From Desulfobacillus sp041396245 (lineage in GTDB: Bacteria > Pseudomonadota > Gammaproteobacteria > Burkholderiales > Rhodocyclaceae): a DNA stretch of 64,000 nt. Positions 54,917 through 63,028 of this stretch are shown one piece after another (the first letter of the stretch is position 1; each line of letters begins with the position of its first letter). Location of the stretch: NCBI GenBank assembly GCA_041396245.1, contig JAWKYW010000011.1, positions 1 through 64,000 on the forward strand, read 5' to 3'. The notes beneath the pieces were generated by a model, which was given only the letters and a program-made list of their open reading frames with translations, was not told where the DNA came from and did no database searches. The translations under genes and the position numbers were made by a program.

Positions 54917-57196
54917 TCAGCGGGTCAGCCCCATGTAGAGCAGCGGCAGCTTCTCCGGCAGTTGCCCGACTTGGTCCAGCACCAGGTGGCGTTTGCCGAA
55001 TATCCCCTGGACGTAGTCGTCGGCCTTCGGATCGAGGCTGAGGCAGAAGGTGTCGATGCCCTGGGCGGCCAGCTCGCCGACGGCCTTGCGCGCGTCGGCG
55101 TGCAGGTGGGCGGGGTCGCGTACATCGATGTCGGCCGGCTCGCCGTCGGTGAGCAGCAGCAACAGCCGCTTGTCGGCCTGGCGCTGGGCCAGCGCCGCCC
55201 CGGCATGGCGCAGGGCGGCGCCCATGCGCGTCGACCAGCCGGCCTGCATGGCGGCCAGCCGCCCCTTGACCGTGTCGTCCCAGCGCTCTGAGAAGCCCTT
55301 GAGGTGCAGGTAGCGCACCTCGTGGCGGGTGTTGGAATGGAAGCCGGCGATGGCGAAGGGGTCGTTCAGGCGCTCGATGGCCATGCCGAGCAGGGAGACC
55401 GCCTCCTGCGAAAGTTCCAGCACCGTCTGCTCGCCGCCGGCGACTTTCTGGTTGAGGGATTCAGACAGGTCGAGCAGCAGCAGTACGGCGATGCTGCGGC
55501 CGCTGGTGCGGTGGCTCATGTTGATGCGCGGGTCGGGGGTCGTCCCGCTCCTGAAGTCGATCAGCGAGCGGATGGCGACGTCGAGGTCGAGTTCGGCGCC
55601 GTCCTCCTGGTAGCGGATGCGCTGCTTGTTCTGCGGCTTGATCAGGTCGAGCAGGCGCATCAGGCGGCGGGCCAGCGCGGCGTGTTTCTCCAGCAGGCGG
55701 TCGATCGTCGCCGCCTCGCCGGCCGGGTGCAGCGCCTCGTAGAGGCTGACCCAGTCCGGGCGGTAGGATTCGCTGGCCTGGTCCCACTCGGGATAGTGGC
55801 GCGGCGGCAGGCCCCGCGGTGCCTCCGCTTCGCTGGTCTCTTTCCGCGTATCGAAGGCCTCCTCCTCGTCGCCCTCCTCGATGAAGGCCCACAGCTGGCG
55901 GTTGTCGTCGCGGTAGTCGACCACCGTGTCGTCGAAATGGATGCGCGGCAGCTGGTCGCTCGGACGCCGCGTGCGCGCCACGTAGGCGAGCGCCAGCCCG
56001 GCCATTTGCGCCGTGCTGCCAGGGCCGTCGGCGAGCGCGGCCCGGAAGGCGGCGACGGTCTCGTTCAGGACGGGGTCGGCGTAGCCGTGGTTCGCATCGA
56101 GGCAGGCGCGCGAGAGCATGGCCAGGCGGTGGCGCAGGCAGGAGGTGGTCTCGGGATCGCAGGCCGCTTCCTCGGGTTTCGGATGCAGGGCGAGCAGGAT
56201 GGGGGCGAGGCCGGGATACTCGCGCACCAGCAGGCAGTCGATGCGCGCGTCCTCCAGGAATTCCACGGCGAGGCGCTGGAAGGGGCTCCAGTTGTCGGCG
56301 ATCTGCGGCGTCGACCAGCGCCGGTGGCCGGCCATGTGCGCCAGCGTCGCGCGGTAGCGGTCCAGCCCGGAGATCCCGTTGCGCGCGTCGTACACGTCGG
56401 GCAGGCGCATGCCGAGGCTGTCGTAGTAGGGCACGATCTGGCGCAGTTCGTGCCAGGCGTTCGAGTAGGGAATCAGCGGCTGCGGGTCGCGCCAGAGCGC
56501 ACGCAGGGTAAGGTCGAGGCGGCGCTCGGCATCGGCGAACAGCGTGCCGTGGCGTTCGCGCTGGAGCACGGCGCGGCTGTCGGCGAGCGCCAGCTTGAAG
56601 TAGTCCTCCTGCTGCTGCGGGTGGTCGCCGTAGTGGCGGATGCCGTAGTCGACCCAGTTCTGCAGCCCCGCCATCGGCAGTTGCTCGACCAGCTGCGGCG
56701 CCTGGCGGAAGAAAGCCGGCAGGCCGGGGCTGGAGATCGTGGCATGGCGGCCGTGGATGGAGCCGGTGGTGCGCGTCATCAGGCCGCGCGCGATGTCGAG
56801 GTAGAAGGCCAGCTGCTCGCGCGAGCCGAGACGGCGCGCGACCGGCGCCAGCGTCTGCAGGAAGGGCGCGATGGCGTGGCCGTTGGGCGAAGCCTGCAGG
56901 GCGCGCGCGGTGGCCATCACCTCCTCGAGGGCCGCGCTGCCGGCCGCCGCGGCGACCGCCGGCCAGGCTTCGAGGAAGGCCAGCACCGGCTCCGGCCCGC
57001 GGCCGAGGCGACTGAGATGTTTCGCCGCCGCCACGAAGTCGTCCATCTCCCGTTTCGAGAAGGACGCCAGCGCCTCGTAGAGGCACTCCTCGAAGACGTC
57101 GGCCACCTGGGTGAAGCCGCAGTCCATCTCGCGCCACCAGGCCTGCACCTGGGGATGATGCATTTCACGCTTGCGGGCATCGACTGGCTTGCTCAT
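54917..57196 (-). CDS. cbbO: RuBisCO activation protein CbbO (VWA domain)
   Basis: 759 aa. Large helical N-terminal part (MHHPQVQAWWREMDCGFTQVADVFEECLYEAL) and a C-terminal von Willebrand A domain with the MIDAS motif DLSES at 576-580 (AVLLLLDLSESLNQ). CbbO is the adaptor that binds RuBisCO and couples it to the CbbQ hexamer, which removes inhibitory sugar phosphates. Third gene of cbbM-cbbQ-cbbO, but separated from cbbQ by a 387-nt gap with two structured repeats. Confidence 0.94.
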   Translation of the reverse strand: MSKPVDARKREMHHPQVQAWWREMDCGFTQVADVFEECLYEALASFSKREMDDFVAAAKHLSRLGRGPEPVLAFLEAWPAVAAAAGSAALEEVMATARALQASPNGHAIAPFLQTLAPVARRLGSREQLAFYLDIARGLMTRTTGSIHGRHATISSPGLPAFFRQAPQLVEQLPMAGLQNWVDYGIRHYGDHPQQQEDYFKLALADSRAVLQRERHGTLFADAERRLDLTLRALWRDPQPLIPYSNAWHELRQIVPYYDSLGMRLPDVYDARNGISGLDRYRATLAHMAGHRRWSTPQIADNWSPFQRLAVEFLEDARIDCLLVREYPGLAPILLALHPKPEEAACDPETTSCLRHRLAMLSRACLDANHGYADPVLNETVAAFRAALADGPGSTAQMAGLALAYVARTRRPSDQLPRIHFDDTVVDYRDDNRQLWAFIEEGDEEEAFDTRKETSEAEAPRGLPPRHYPEWDQASESYRPDWVSLYEALHPAGEAATIDRLLEKHAALARRLMRLLDLIKPQNKQRIRYQEDGAELDLDVAIRSLIDFRSGTTPDPRINMSHRTSGRSIAVLLLLDLSESLNQKVAGGEQTVLELSQEAVSLLGMAIERLNDPFAIAGFHSNTRHEVRYLHLKGFSERWDDTVKGRLAAMQAGWSTRMGAALRHAGAALAQRQADKRLLLLLTDGEPADIDVRDPAHLHADARKAVGELAAQGIDTFCLSLDPKADDYVQGIFGKRHLVLDQVGQLPEKLPLLYMGLTR

Positions 57197-57267
57197 GTCA
57201 GTTGCTCCACTGCGCTACGCGCCTCACGCGACGGATGAACCCCCGGCTTACTTGGAATCTGCACGTG

Positions 57268-57367
57268 CCAAGGGCGGCGGGCGGCCAACGCCGCTCATGT
57301 CCTCCGAGCCGGGCTGCGCCCGGCCCTCCCCCTTTACTTCGCCGCGTTGGCCGCTCGCCACCCTTGG
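57268..57367 (+). repeat. Structured element A in the cbbO-cbbQ gap
   Basis: Outer arms CCAAGGGCGGCGGGCGGCC (57268 on, 24 nt to 57291) and 57344-57367 are complementary except for two positions. The core has CCGCTCATGTC (57291-57301), a perfect inner hairpin GCCGGGC-TGC-GCCCGGC (57308-57324) and CCTCCCCCTTTACTTCGC (57325-57342). The core strands recur in element B on the opposite strand, with unrelated arms. No coding frame was supported. Nature unknown. Confidence 0.8.
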
Positions 57368-57416
57368 CTGGAGACGTAGGTGCCATACGGCGGCCCAAAA
57401 CCCACGGCGTCTCCCG

Positions 57417-57520
57417 ATCGGACAGGCGGGGTGCCCTGCGGAGCGAAGTAAAGGCGGAGGCGGCGGCCGAAGGCCGGTGCCGGGTGACATGAGCGGAGCA
57501 GGGCGCCCCGCCTGTCCGAT
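57417..57520 (-). repeat. Structured element B in the cbbO-cbbQ gap
   Basis: Arms ATCGGACAGGCGGGGTGCCC (57417 on, 23 nt) and 57498-57520 are complementary with one G-U-type mismatch. Read on the minus strand, the core has CCGCTCATGTC, a GC hairpin (CCGGCCTTCGGCCG), then CCTCCGCCTTTACTTCGC. These strands match element A at 11/11 and 17/18 positions, while the arms differ completely. The elements lie head to head 49 nt apart. Confidence 0.8.
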
Positions 57521-57583
57521 TGCGCACCAACCGATAGATAACTGAGGATTTCATCCTGTTCGCCGTCCTGCGGCGACTGACTT

Positions 57584-58387
57584 TTACGCGAAGATCGCAT
57601 CGACCGCATGGTCGAGCGTGGCGCGGATGTCGGCGTCGTCGGTGATCGGCCGCGCCATCGCCATGCGGCAGGCGGCGCGCGGGGCGACGCCGCGGCCGAT
57701 GAGCTGGGCGGCGTAGACGACGAGGCGCGTCGACACGCCCTCGGCGAGGCCGTGGCCCTTCAGGTTGCGCGCCGTCCCGGCGAGCTGCACCAGGCGGCCG
57801 GCGGTCCCGGCGTCGATGCCGGTTTCGCGTGCGACGATCTCGGCCTCCAGCGCCGGCTCGGGGTAGTCGAAGTCGAAGGCGGCGAAGCGCTGCCGGGTCG
57901 ACTGCTTGAGGTCCTTCATCAGCGACTGGTAGCCGGGGTTGTAGGAAATCACCAGCTGGAAGTCGGGGTGGGCGGTGACCACCTCGCCCTTCTTGTCGAG
58001 GGGCAGGGTGCGGCGGTGGTCGGTGAGCGGATGGATCACCACCGTGGTGTCCTGGCGCGCCTCGACGATCTCGTCGAGATAACAGATGGCGCCGATCCGG
58101 GCCGCGGTGGTGAGCGGCCCGTCCAGCCAGCGCGTACCGTCGCGGTCGAGCAGGTAGCGGCCGACCAGGTCGGAAGCGGTCATGTCCTCGTTGCAGGCGA
58201 CGGTGACGAGGGGCTTGGCGAGCTTCCACGCCATGTGCTCGACGAAGCGGCTCTTGCCGCAGCCGGTCGGTCCCTTCAGCATCACCGGCAGGCGCGCCGC
58301 ATAGGCGGCCTCGTACAGGACCACTTCGTCGCCCTGCGGCTGGTAGAAGGGTTCCTTGTCGATCCGGTACTGCGCGATGTCGGTCAT
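57584..58387 (-). CDS. cbbQ: RuBisCO activase CbbQ (MoxR-type AAA+ ATPase)
   Basis: 267 aa. Walker A GPTGCGKS (39-46), Walker B region GAICYLDEIVEAR, sensor LVISYNPGYQSLMKDLKQSTRQRF and the short C-terminal lid with DDADIRATLDHAVDAIF. Forms a hexamer that, with CbbO, remodels form II RuBisCO. Located 69 nt downstream of cbbM behind a terminator-like hairpin, which would lower its expression relative to cbbM. Confidence 0.96.
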   Translation of the reverse strand: MTDIAQYRIDKEPFYQPQGDEVVLYEAAYAARLPVMLKGPTGCGKSRFVEHMAWKLAKPLVTVACNEDMTASDLVGRYLLDRDGTRWLDGPLTTAARIGAICYLDEIVEARQDTTVVIHPLTDHRRTLPLDKKGEVVTAHPDFQLVISYNPGYQSLMKDLKQSTRQRFAAFDFDYPEPALEAEIVARETGIDAGTAGRLVQLAGTARNLKGHGLAEGVSTRLVVYAAQLIGRGVAPRAACRMAMARPITDDADIRATLDHAVDAIFA

Positions 58388-58401
58388 GTGATGGTCCCCT
58401 G

Positions 58402-58460
58402 AAAAAAACGCCCCTGAAGGATCAGGGGCGAAGCGGTAATCCGACGGGCCAACGGATTAC
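58402..58460 (-). terminator. Twin hairpins after cbbM, first with a T-tract
   Basis: Read on the minus strand: GTAATCCG/CGGATTAC (58436-58460, starting in the stop codon), then CGCCCCTGA-TCCT-TCAGGGGCG followed by TTTTTTT (58402-58430). The second is a classical terminator, probably partial, between cbbM and cbbQ. The first may protect the cbbM message. Confidence 0.85.
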
Positions 58461-59836
58461 TTGTGGCCCTTGAGCTTGTCGCGCCAGCCCGGGTAGAGCT
58501 TGTCGGCGTCGAAGGGGAAGGACTCGAAGGCACGGGCGAATTCCTTGTGCTCCCGGGCCCACTCGATCGGGTCGGCCTTGGCCTTCCAGCATTCGTAGGC
58601 CTGGCGCAGCGAGATGGCGCCGGCGGCCGGCGAATCGATGTGGCCGTAGGAGCCGCCGCCGGCGGTGTTGATGACGTTGCCGTGGCCGAGGTTCTCGAAG
58701 AAGCCGGGCAGGCGCAGCGCGTTCATGCCGCCGGAGATGATCGGCGTGGTGGGCTTCATGCCATGCCATTTCTGGTGGTAGACCGGGCCCTGGTACTCTT
58801 CGCGCTCGATGATGTAGGCGATGGCGCGGTCGTCCTTCTCGCCTTCCATCTTGCCGTAGCCCATGGTGCCGACGTGGATGCCCGAGGCGCCCTGCAGGCG
58901 GCTCATCTTGGCCAGCACGTAGGCGGTGTAGCCGCGCTTCGACTGCGGCGAGGTGACGGCGCCGTGGCCGGCGCGGTGGTAGTGCAGGTACTGGCCGGGG
59001 AAGCAGCGGCGGGCGGTGGTGATCATGCCGGGGCCGCCGACGTAGCCGTCGACCAGGAAGGCGACCTTGTCGGCATCCGGGCCGAAGGCCTCGAGGATGT
59101 ATTCGCCGCGGGCGAGCATCTCGTAGTGGTCGTCGGCGGTGATGTTGGCGGAGAAGATCTTCGCCTGGCCGGTCTCGTCCATGGCCCGCTTCATGGCGTC
59201 ATAGACCAGCGGCATCACCTTCTTCATCGGCGCGAAGACCTGGTTGCCCTGCGGCTCGTCGTTCTTGATGAAGTCGCCGCCGAGCCAGAACTGGTAGGCG
59301 GCCTGGGCAAACGGCTCGGGACGCAGGCCGAGCTTGGGCTTGATGATGGTGCCGGCGATGTAGCCGCCGTTTTCGATCGGGCGGCCGAGGATGCGCCACA
59401 GGTCCGAAATATCCTTGGCCGGGCCGTCGAACAACTGGATGGCGCGCTCGGGCATGTAGAAATCGACCATCTTGGCGTATTCGATGTCGCCCATGCCCTG
59501 GTTGTTGCCGATGGCGAGCGTCAGGAAGGAGACGATCATCATGCGGCCGTCGGTGACGTTGCGGTCGAACAGGTCGATCGGATAGGCGATGCGCATCTCC
59601 TCGCCCGCTTCGTCGATGAAGTAGACCAGCGCATCGACCCCCTTGGTGAAGTCGTCGGTCGTGCTTACCTCGACGTTGGTGCCGGTGGACGACTCGGCGG
59701 CGAAGTGGGCGGCGGCCTCAAGGTAGCCGTAACCCGTCTTCGGCTTCATCCTGTAGGCGCAGAGAATGTGCTTGCCGCCCTTGACGAGGTCCTCTTCCCT
59801 GAGGCTCAGGTCGGCGTAGCGGTTCGACTGGTCCAT
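58457..59836 (-). CDS. cbbM: Form II RuBisCO
   Basis: 459 aa. Carboxylates ribulose-1,5-bisphosphate. Residue numbering follows the Rhodospirillum rubrum enzyme exactly: catalytic Lys166 (TIIKPKLG), carbamylated Lys191 with metal ligands Asp193/Glu194 (GGDFIKNDE), His287 (HYHRAGHG) and loop-6 Lys329 (GTMGYGKMEGE). No small subunit is needed or present. AAGGAGAG precedes the ATG. First gene of cbbMQO, divergent from cbbR. Confidence 0.98.
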   Translation of the reverse strand: MDQSNRYADLSLREEDLVKGGKHILCAYRMKPKTGYGYLEAAAHFAAESSTGTNVEVSTTDDFTKGVDALVYFIDEAGEEMRIAYPIDLFDRNVTDGRMMIVSFLTLAIGNNQGMGDIEYAKMVDFYMPERAIQLFDGPAKDISDLWRILGRPIENGGYIAGTIIKPKLGLRPEPFAQAAYQFWLGGDFIKNDEPQGNQVFAPMKKVMPLVYDAMKRAMDETGQAKIFSANITADDHYEMLARGEYILEAFGPDADKVAFLVDGYVGGPGMITTARRCFPGQYLHYHRAGHGAVTSPQSKRGYTAYVLAKMSRLQGASGIHVGTMGYGKMEGEKDDRAIAYIIEREEYQGPVYHQKWHGMKPTTPIISGGMNALRLPGFFENLGHGNVINTAGGGSYGHIDSPAAGAISLRQAYECWKAKADPIEWAREHKEFARAFESFPFDADKLYPGWRDKLKGHK

Positions 59837-59892
59837 GTGCTCTCCTTGTGTGCGGTCGTGTGGTTTACGGGACGCACTCTAGTCCCGAAAAT

Positions 59893-59921
59893 CCATAAGG
59901 TGAACTAAATGTTTATTATGG
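59893..59921. promoter_or_regulatory. Probable CbbR-binding site between cbbM and cbbR
   Basis: CCATAA (59893-59898) and TTATGG (59916-59921) form an inverted repeat with a 17-nt AT-rich interior containing GAACTAAATG. GAACTAA is also present in the prk upstream repeat. The position in the divergent 121-nt cbbM/cbbR region fits LysR-type autoregulation and cbbM activation. Confidence 0.65.
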
Positions 59922-59957
59922 TATTCTTGGATTGTTGCTTATGGGAAGGCCTGTTTT

Positions 59958-60917
59958 ATGCACCTGACCCTGCGCCAGCTGAAGATCTTCGAGGCGGTGG
60001 CGCGCCACCTGTCCTTCTCGCGCGCCGCCGACGAGCTGCACCTGACCCAGCCGGCGGTTTCCATGCAGGTGCGCAGCCTCGAGGAAGCCGCCGGCCTGCC
60101 GCTCACCGAGCAGGTAGGCAAGAAAATCTTCCTCACCGAGGCCGGCGCGGAGCTGGCGCGCCATGCCCGCGTCGTCGCCCTGCAGCTGCGCGAGGCCGAG
60201 GAGGCGCTGGCGGCGATGAAGGGCCTGCGCGGCGGCCTGCTCAACATCGCGGCGGTGTCGACCGCGAAGTACTTCGTGCCGCGCCTGCTGGCGGCCTTTC
60301 GCGACGACCACCCCGAGGTCGAGCTGCGGCTGGGCGTGCACAATCGCGAGGCGATCGTGCGCCAGCTGTCCGACAACGAGATCGACCTGGCCGTGATGGG
60401 GCGGCCGCCGCAGGAACTGGAGACGGTGTCGGAACCCTTCGCCGACAATCCCCTGGTCTTCATCGCCGCGCCGGATCATCCGCTGGCACGGCTCAGGCGC
60501 ATCGAGCCGCAGCGCCTGGCGGAGGAGATCTTCCTGCTGCGCGAGCCCGGCTCCGGCACGCGGGCGGCAATGGAGCGCTTCCTGGCGGACAACGGCGTGG
60601 CGCCGCAGCGCACGGTGGAAATGACCAGCAATGAAACGATCAAGCAGGCGGTGATGGCCGGCATGGGCATCTCCTTCATTTCCGAACGCACCATCGCCCT
60701 CGAACTGGCCACGCGCAACATCGCCCGCCTGAACGTCGCCGGCACGCCGCTCAAGCGCCAGTGGTACGTCGTGCACCGCGCCGAGAAGCGGCTGCTGCCG
60801 GCGGCTGAGGCCTTCCGCCGCTTCCTGCTCAAGGAGAGCGGCCGGCTGATCGATGCGCCGCAGAAGGGCGGCGCCAAGCCTAGCGGCGCGAGCGGATCCA
60901 GTCGCGCCAGGCGGTGA
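59958..60917 (+). CDS. cbbR: LysR-type regulator CbbR
   Basis: 319 aa. N-terminal winged helix (LTLRQLKIFEAVARHLSFSRAADELHLTQPAVSMQVRSLEEAAG, 3-46), then an effector domain (STAKYFVPRLLAAFRDDHPEVELRLGVHNRE, TSNETIKQAVMAGMGISFISERTI). Divergent from cbbM, the usual CbbR position; expected to sense metabolites such as RuBP or NADPH. The Gly/Ser/Arg tail overlaps the convergent IMPase gene by 38 nt. Confidence 0.95.
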   Translation: MHLTLRQLKIFEAVARHLSFSRAADELHLTQPAVSMQVRSLEEAAGLPLTEQVGKKIFLTEAGAELARHARVVALQLREAEEALAAMKGLRGGLLNIAAVSTAKYFVPRLLAAFRDDHPEVELRLGVHNREAIVRQLSDNEIDLAVMGRPPQELETVSEPFADNPLVFIAAPDHPLARLRRIEPQRLAEEIFLLREPGSGTRAAMERFLADNGVAPQRTVEMTSNETIKQAVMAGMGISFISERTIALELATRNIARLNVAGTPLKRQWYVVHRAEKRLLPAAEAFRRFLLKESGRLIDAPQKGGAKPSGASGSSRARR

Positions 60918-61686
60918 ACAGGGCGGGATCGGAGGCGGCGATGACCGAGCGCTTCCAGCGGTCGTCGGCATCGAAATCGTCGTGCTTCAGGGTGCACAGG
61001 CGGCCGCCGGCCTCCTCCAGGATCAGGCGCCCCGCAGCGTAGTCCCACAATTTCTGGCCGCCGTGCAGCAGCAGGTCGAGCCGGCCGGCGGCGACATAGG
61101 CCCACTCGAGTGTGCTGCAGCCGAAATTGCGCTGCGAGTAGTAGGGCGGGCGCGTGGCGAGGTCGTCGCCGAGCTTCTTCGGGATGCGTTTGAAGTCGAC
61201 GCCGGCCACGCATTCCTTCAAGCTGGCCGCCGGCGGGCGCAGCGGCAGCTTCAAGCCGTTCATGGTGACGCCGCCGCCGAGCGAGGCGGCGAACATTTCG
61301 CGCGTGGCCGGATCGTAGACCACCCCGACGACGGCGCGGCCCTCGACGAAATAGGCCACCGAGATGGCGAAAAAGGGCAGGCCGGCAACGAAATTGGTGG
61401 TGCCGTCGATGGGGTCGACCACCCACAGGCCTTCGCCGCCCGCGTCCCACAGCCGGCGCTGTTCGGCTTCCCCCATCTCTTCCTCGCCCAGCAGCGGGCG
61501 CGGGCGCAGCCGCTGCAGCCGCACGGCCAGGGCGCGCTGGGCGGCGATGTCGACCTCGGTGAAAATGGTGCCGTCGGCCTTGTGCTCGCGCACCACCTGC
61601 AGGTAGCGCGGCATCACCACCTGGGCGGCGACTTCGCGCACCACTTGCGTCACCGCCGCACACAATTCGTAGTTGCCGGAATTCAA
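60880..61686 (-). CDS. Inositol-monophosphatase family phosphatase
   Basis: 268 aa with a TTG start at 61686 that overlaps the upstream stop codon (TTGA). This start gives the family's full N-terminus and the length of SuhB (267). Seen: EVDIAAQRALAVRL, LLGEEEMGE (metal Glu), LWVVDPIDGTTNFVAGLPFF (metal Asp) and the C-terminal KLWDYAAGRLILEEAGG. Could act on inositol phosphates, histidinol phosphate or fructose-1,6-bisphosphate; the last would fill a gap in the local cycle but is speculation. Confidence 0.9.
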   Translation of the reverse strand: MNSGNYELCAAVTQVVREVAAQVVMPRYLQVVREHKADGTIFTEVDIAAQRALAVRLQRLRPRPLLGEEEMGEAEQRRLWDAGGEGLWVVDPIDGTTNFVAGLPFFAISVAYFVEGRAVVGVVYDPATREMFAASLGGGVTMNGLKLPLRPPAASLKECVAGVDFKRIPKKLGDDLATRPPYYSQRNFGCSTLEWAYVAAGRLDLLLHGGQKLWDYAAGRLILEEAGGRLCTLKHDDFDADDRWKRSVIAASDPALFTAWRDWIRSRR

Positions 61687-62240
61687 GCAACGTCCTTCCA
61701 CTTGATCGAGCAACCCATGCTCGGGATCTGCTCGCGCGGCCCCTGGCCGGTCTGCGCCACCTGCAGCATGGCCTCGAACAGGTCGCGCCGTGCCGCCGGG
61801 ACTGACTCTTTGCGCGAGGCGTCGAGGCGGCCGCGGTACTGCAGTTCGAGACGGGCGTTGAAACCGAAGAAGTCCGGCGTGCACACTGCGCCGTAGGCTT
61901 TTGCCACGTCCTGCGTTTCGTCGAGCACGTAGGGGAAGGGGAAGTCGAGGCGGCGGGCCATCGCCACCATGTTGTCCCAGGAGTCCTCGGGGTAGTCGGT
62001 CGGGTCGTTCGACATGATGGCGATCGAGCCGATGCCATGGCCCTTCAACTCGCGACAGTCGCGGATGATGCGGTCGATCACGGCCTTGACGTAGGGGCAG
62101 TGGTTGCAGATGAACATCGCCAGCAGGCCGTTCGGGCCGCAGCTGCCGGCCAGGGTGTGACGGCGGCCGTCGGTACCGGGCAAGTCGAAGTCCGGCGCCT
62201 TCCAGCCGAAATCGCAGATGGGGGTGGTGAGGCTGACCAT
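61683..62240 (-). CDS. Thioredoxin-fold (AhpC/TSA-like) protein
   Basis: 185 aa from ATG 62240. No signal peptide. WKAPDFDLPGTDGRRHTL, then LLAMFICNHCPYVKAVIDRI (Cys45 and Cys48), IAIMSNDPTDYPEDSWDNM, YVLDETQDVAKAYGAVCTPDFFGF. This is the thioredoxin-family group with the NHCPYV active site, common in proteobacteria. Probable cytoplasmic peroxidase or redox protein. Coupled to the IMPase gene; divergent from rsmE by 42 nt. Confidence 0.88.
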   Translation of the reverse strand: MVSLTTPICDFGWKAPDFDLPGTDGRRHTLAGSCGPNGLLAMFICNHCPYVKAVIDRIIRDCRELKGHGIGSIAIMSNDPTDYPEDSWDNMVAMARRLDFPFPYVLDETQDVAKAYGAVCTPDFFGFNARLELQYRGRLDASRKESVPAARRDLFEAMLQVAQTGQGPREQIPSMGCSIKWKDVA

Positions 62241-62282
62241 GTCGCGGTGGGAAAAAAATGAAGGCTGAGGAATAATAGCACG

Positions 62283-63011
62283 ATGAATCCGCGCTTCTTC
62301 TGCCCGCAGCCGCTGGCGTCGCACGGCCTCGCCGAGCTGCCGCCGGACGCTGCGCATCACGCCCTGCGCGTGCTGCGCCTCGCCGTCGGCGACGCCGTCA
62401 CGCTGTTCAACGGCGAGGGTGGCGAATACCCGGGGCGCATCGCCGAGGCCGGACGCGCCGTGCGCGTGCGGCTGGACGAGCGGTGCGATATCGAGCGCGA
62501 GTCGCCGCTCGAGGTCAGCCTGGCGCAGGCCCTGCCTTCCGGCGACAGGATGGACTTCGTCGTGCAGAAGGCCGTCGAGCTGGGCGTGGCCCGCATCCAG
62601 CCGCTGCTGGCGACGCGTTGCGTGGTGCGCTTGTCGGGTGAGCGCGCCGTCCGCCGGACCGCGCACTGGCGCCAGGTGGCGGTCTCGGCCTGCGAACAAT
62701 GCGGCCGCGACCGCATCCCCGAAATCGCGCCGATTCTTGATCTGCGGCAATGGCTCGGCCGCCTGCCGCAGGACAATGAAATAATCCGGCTGCTGCTCTC
62801 GCCGCAGGGCGGACGGCGGCTGCGCGAGCTGGCCGGCTGCCGGCGCGTCCTTCTGCTGGTCGGGCCGGAGGGGGGATTTGCCGAGGAGGAGGCGGCTGCG
62901 GCGCGTGCCGCCGGGTTCGCGGCGTGCGCGCTCGGCCCGCGCATCCTGCGCACGGAGACGGCGGGCCCGGCCGCGCTGGCCGCGCTGGGCGCCCTGCATG
63001 GGGATTTGTGA
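62283..63011 (+). CDS. rsmE: 16S rRNA m3U1498 methyltransferase
   Basis: 242 aa SPOUT-class enzyme. Seen: N-terminal PUA-like domain (HHALRVLRLAVGDAVTLFNGEGGEYPGRI), SLAQALPSGDRMDFVVQKAVELGVARIQPL, ACEQCGRDRIPEI, and the SAM knot VLLLVGPEGGFAEEEAAAARAAGF..LGPRILRTETAGPAALAAL. Complete. Followed 17 nt later by the PPK2 gene. Confidence 0.96.
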   Translation: MNPRFFCPQPLASHGLAELPPDAAHHALRVLRLAVGDAVTLFNGEGGEYPGRIAEAGRAVRVRLDERCDIERESPLEVSLAQALPSGDRMDFVVQKAVELGVARIQPLLATRCVVRLSGERAVRRTAHWRQVAVSACEQCGRDRIPEIAPILDLRQWLGRLPQDNEIIRLLLSPQGGRRLRELAGCRRVLLLVGPEGGFAEEEAAAARAAGFAACALGPRILRTETAGPAALAALGALHGDL

Positions 63012-63028
63012 ATCGGGGGAGGGGCGAC

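Noticed and set aside
57202..57492. Small gene in the cbbO-cbbQ gap
   Set aside because: Open frames there follow the inverted repeats, have Arg/Pro/Gly-rich composition and no ribosome site.
57268..57520. Integron attC sites
   Set aside because: No RYYYAAC/GTTRRRY boxes and no integrase; conserved strands are in the core instead of the ends.
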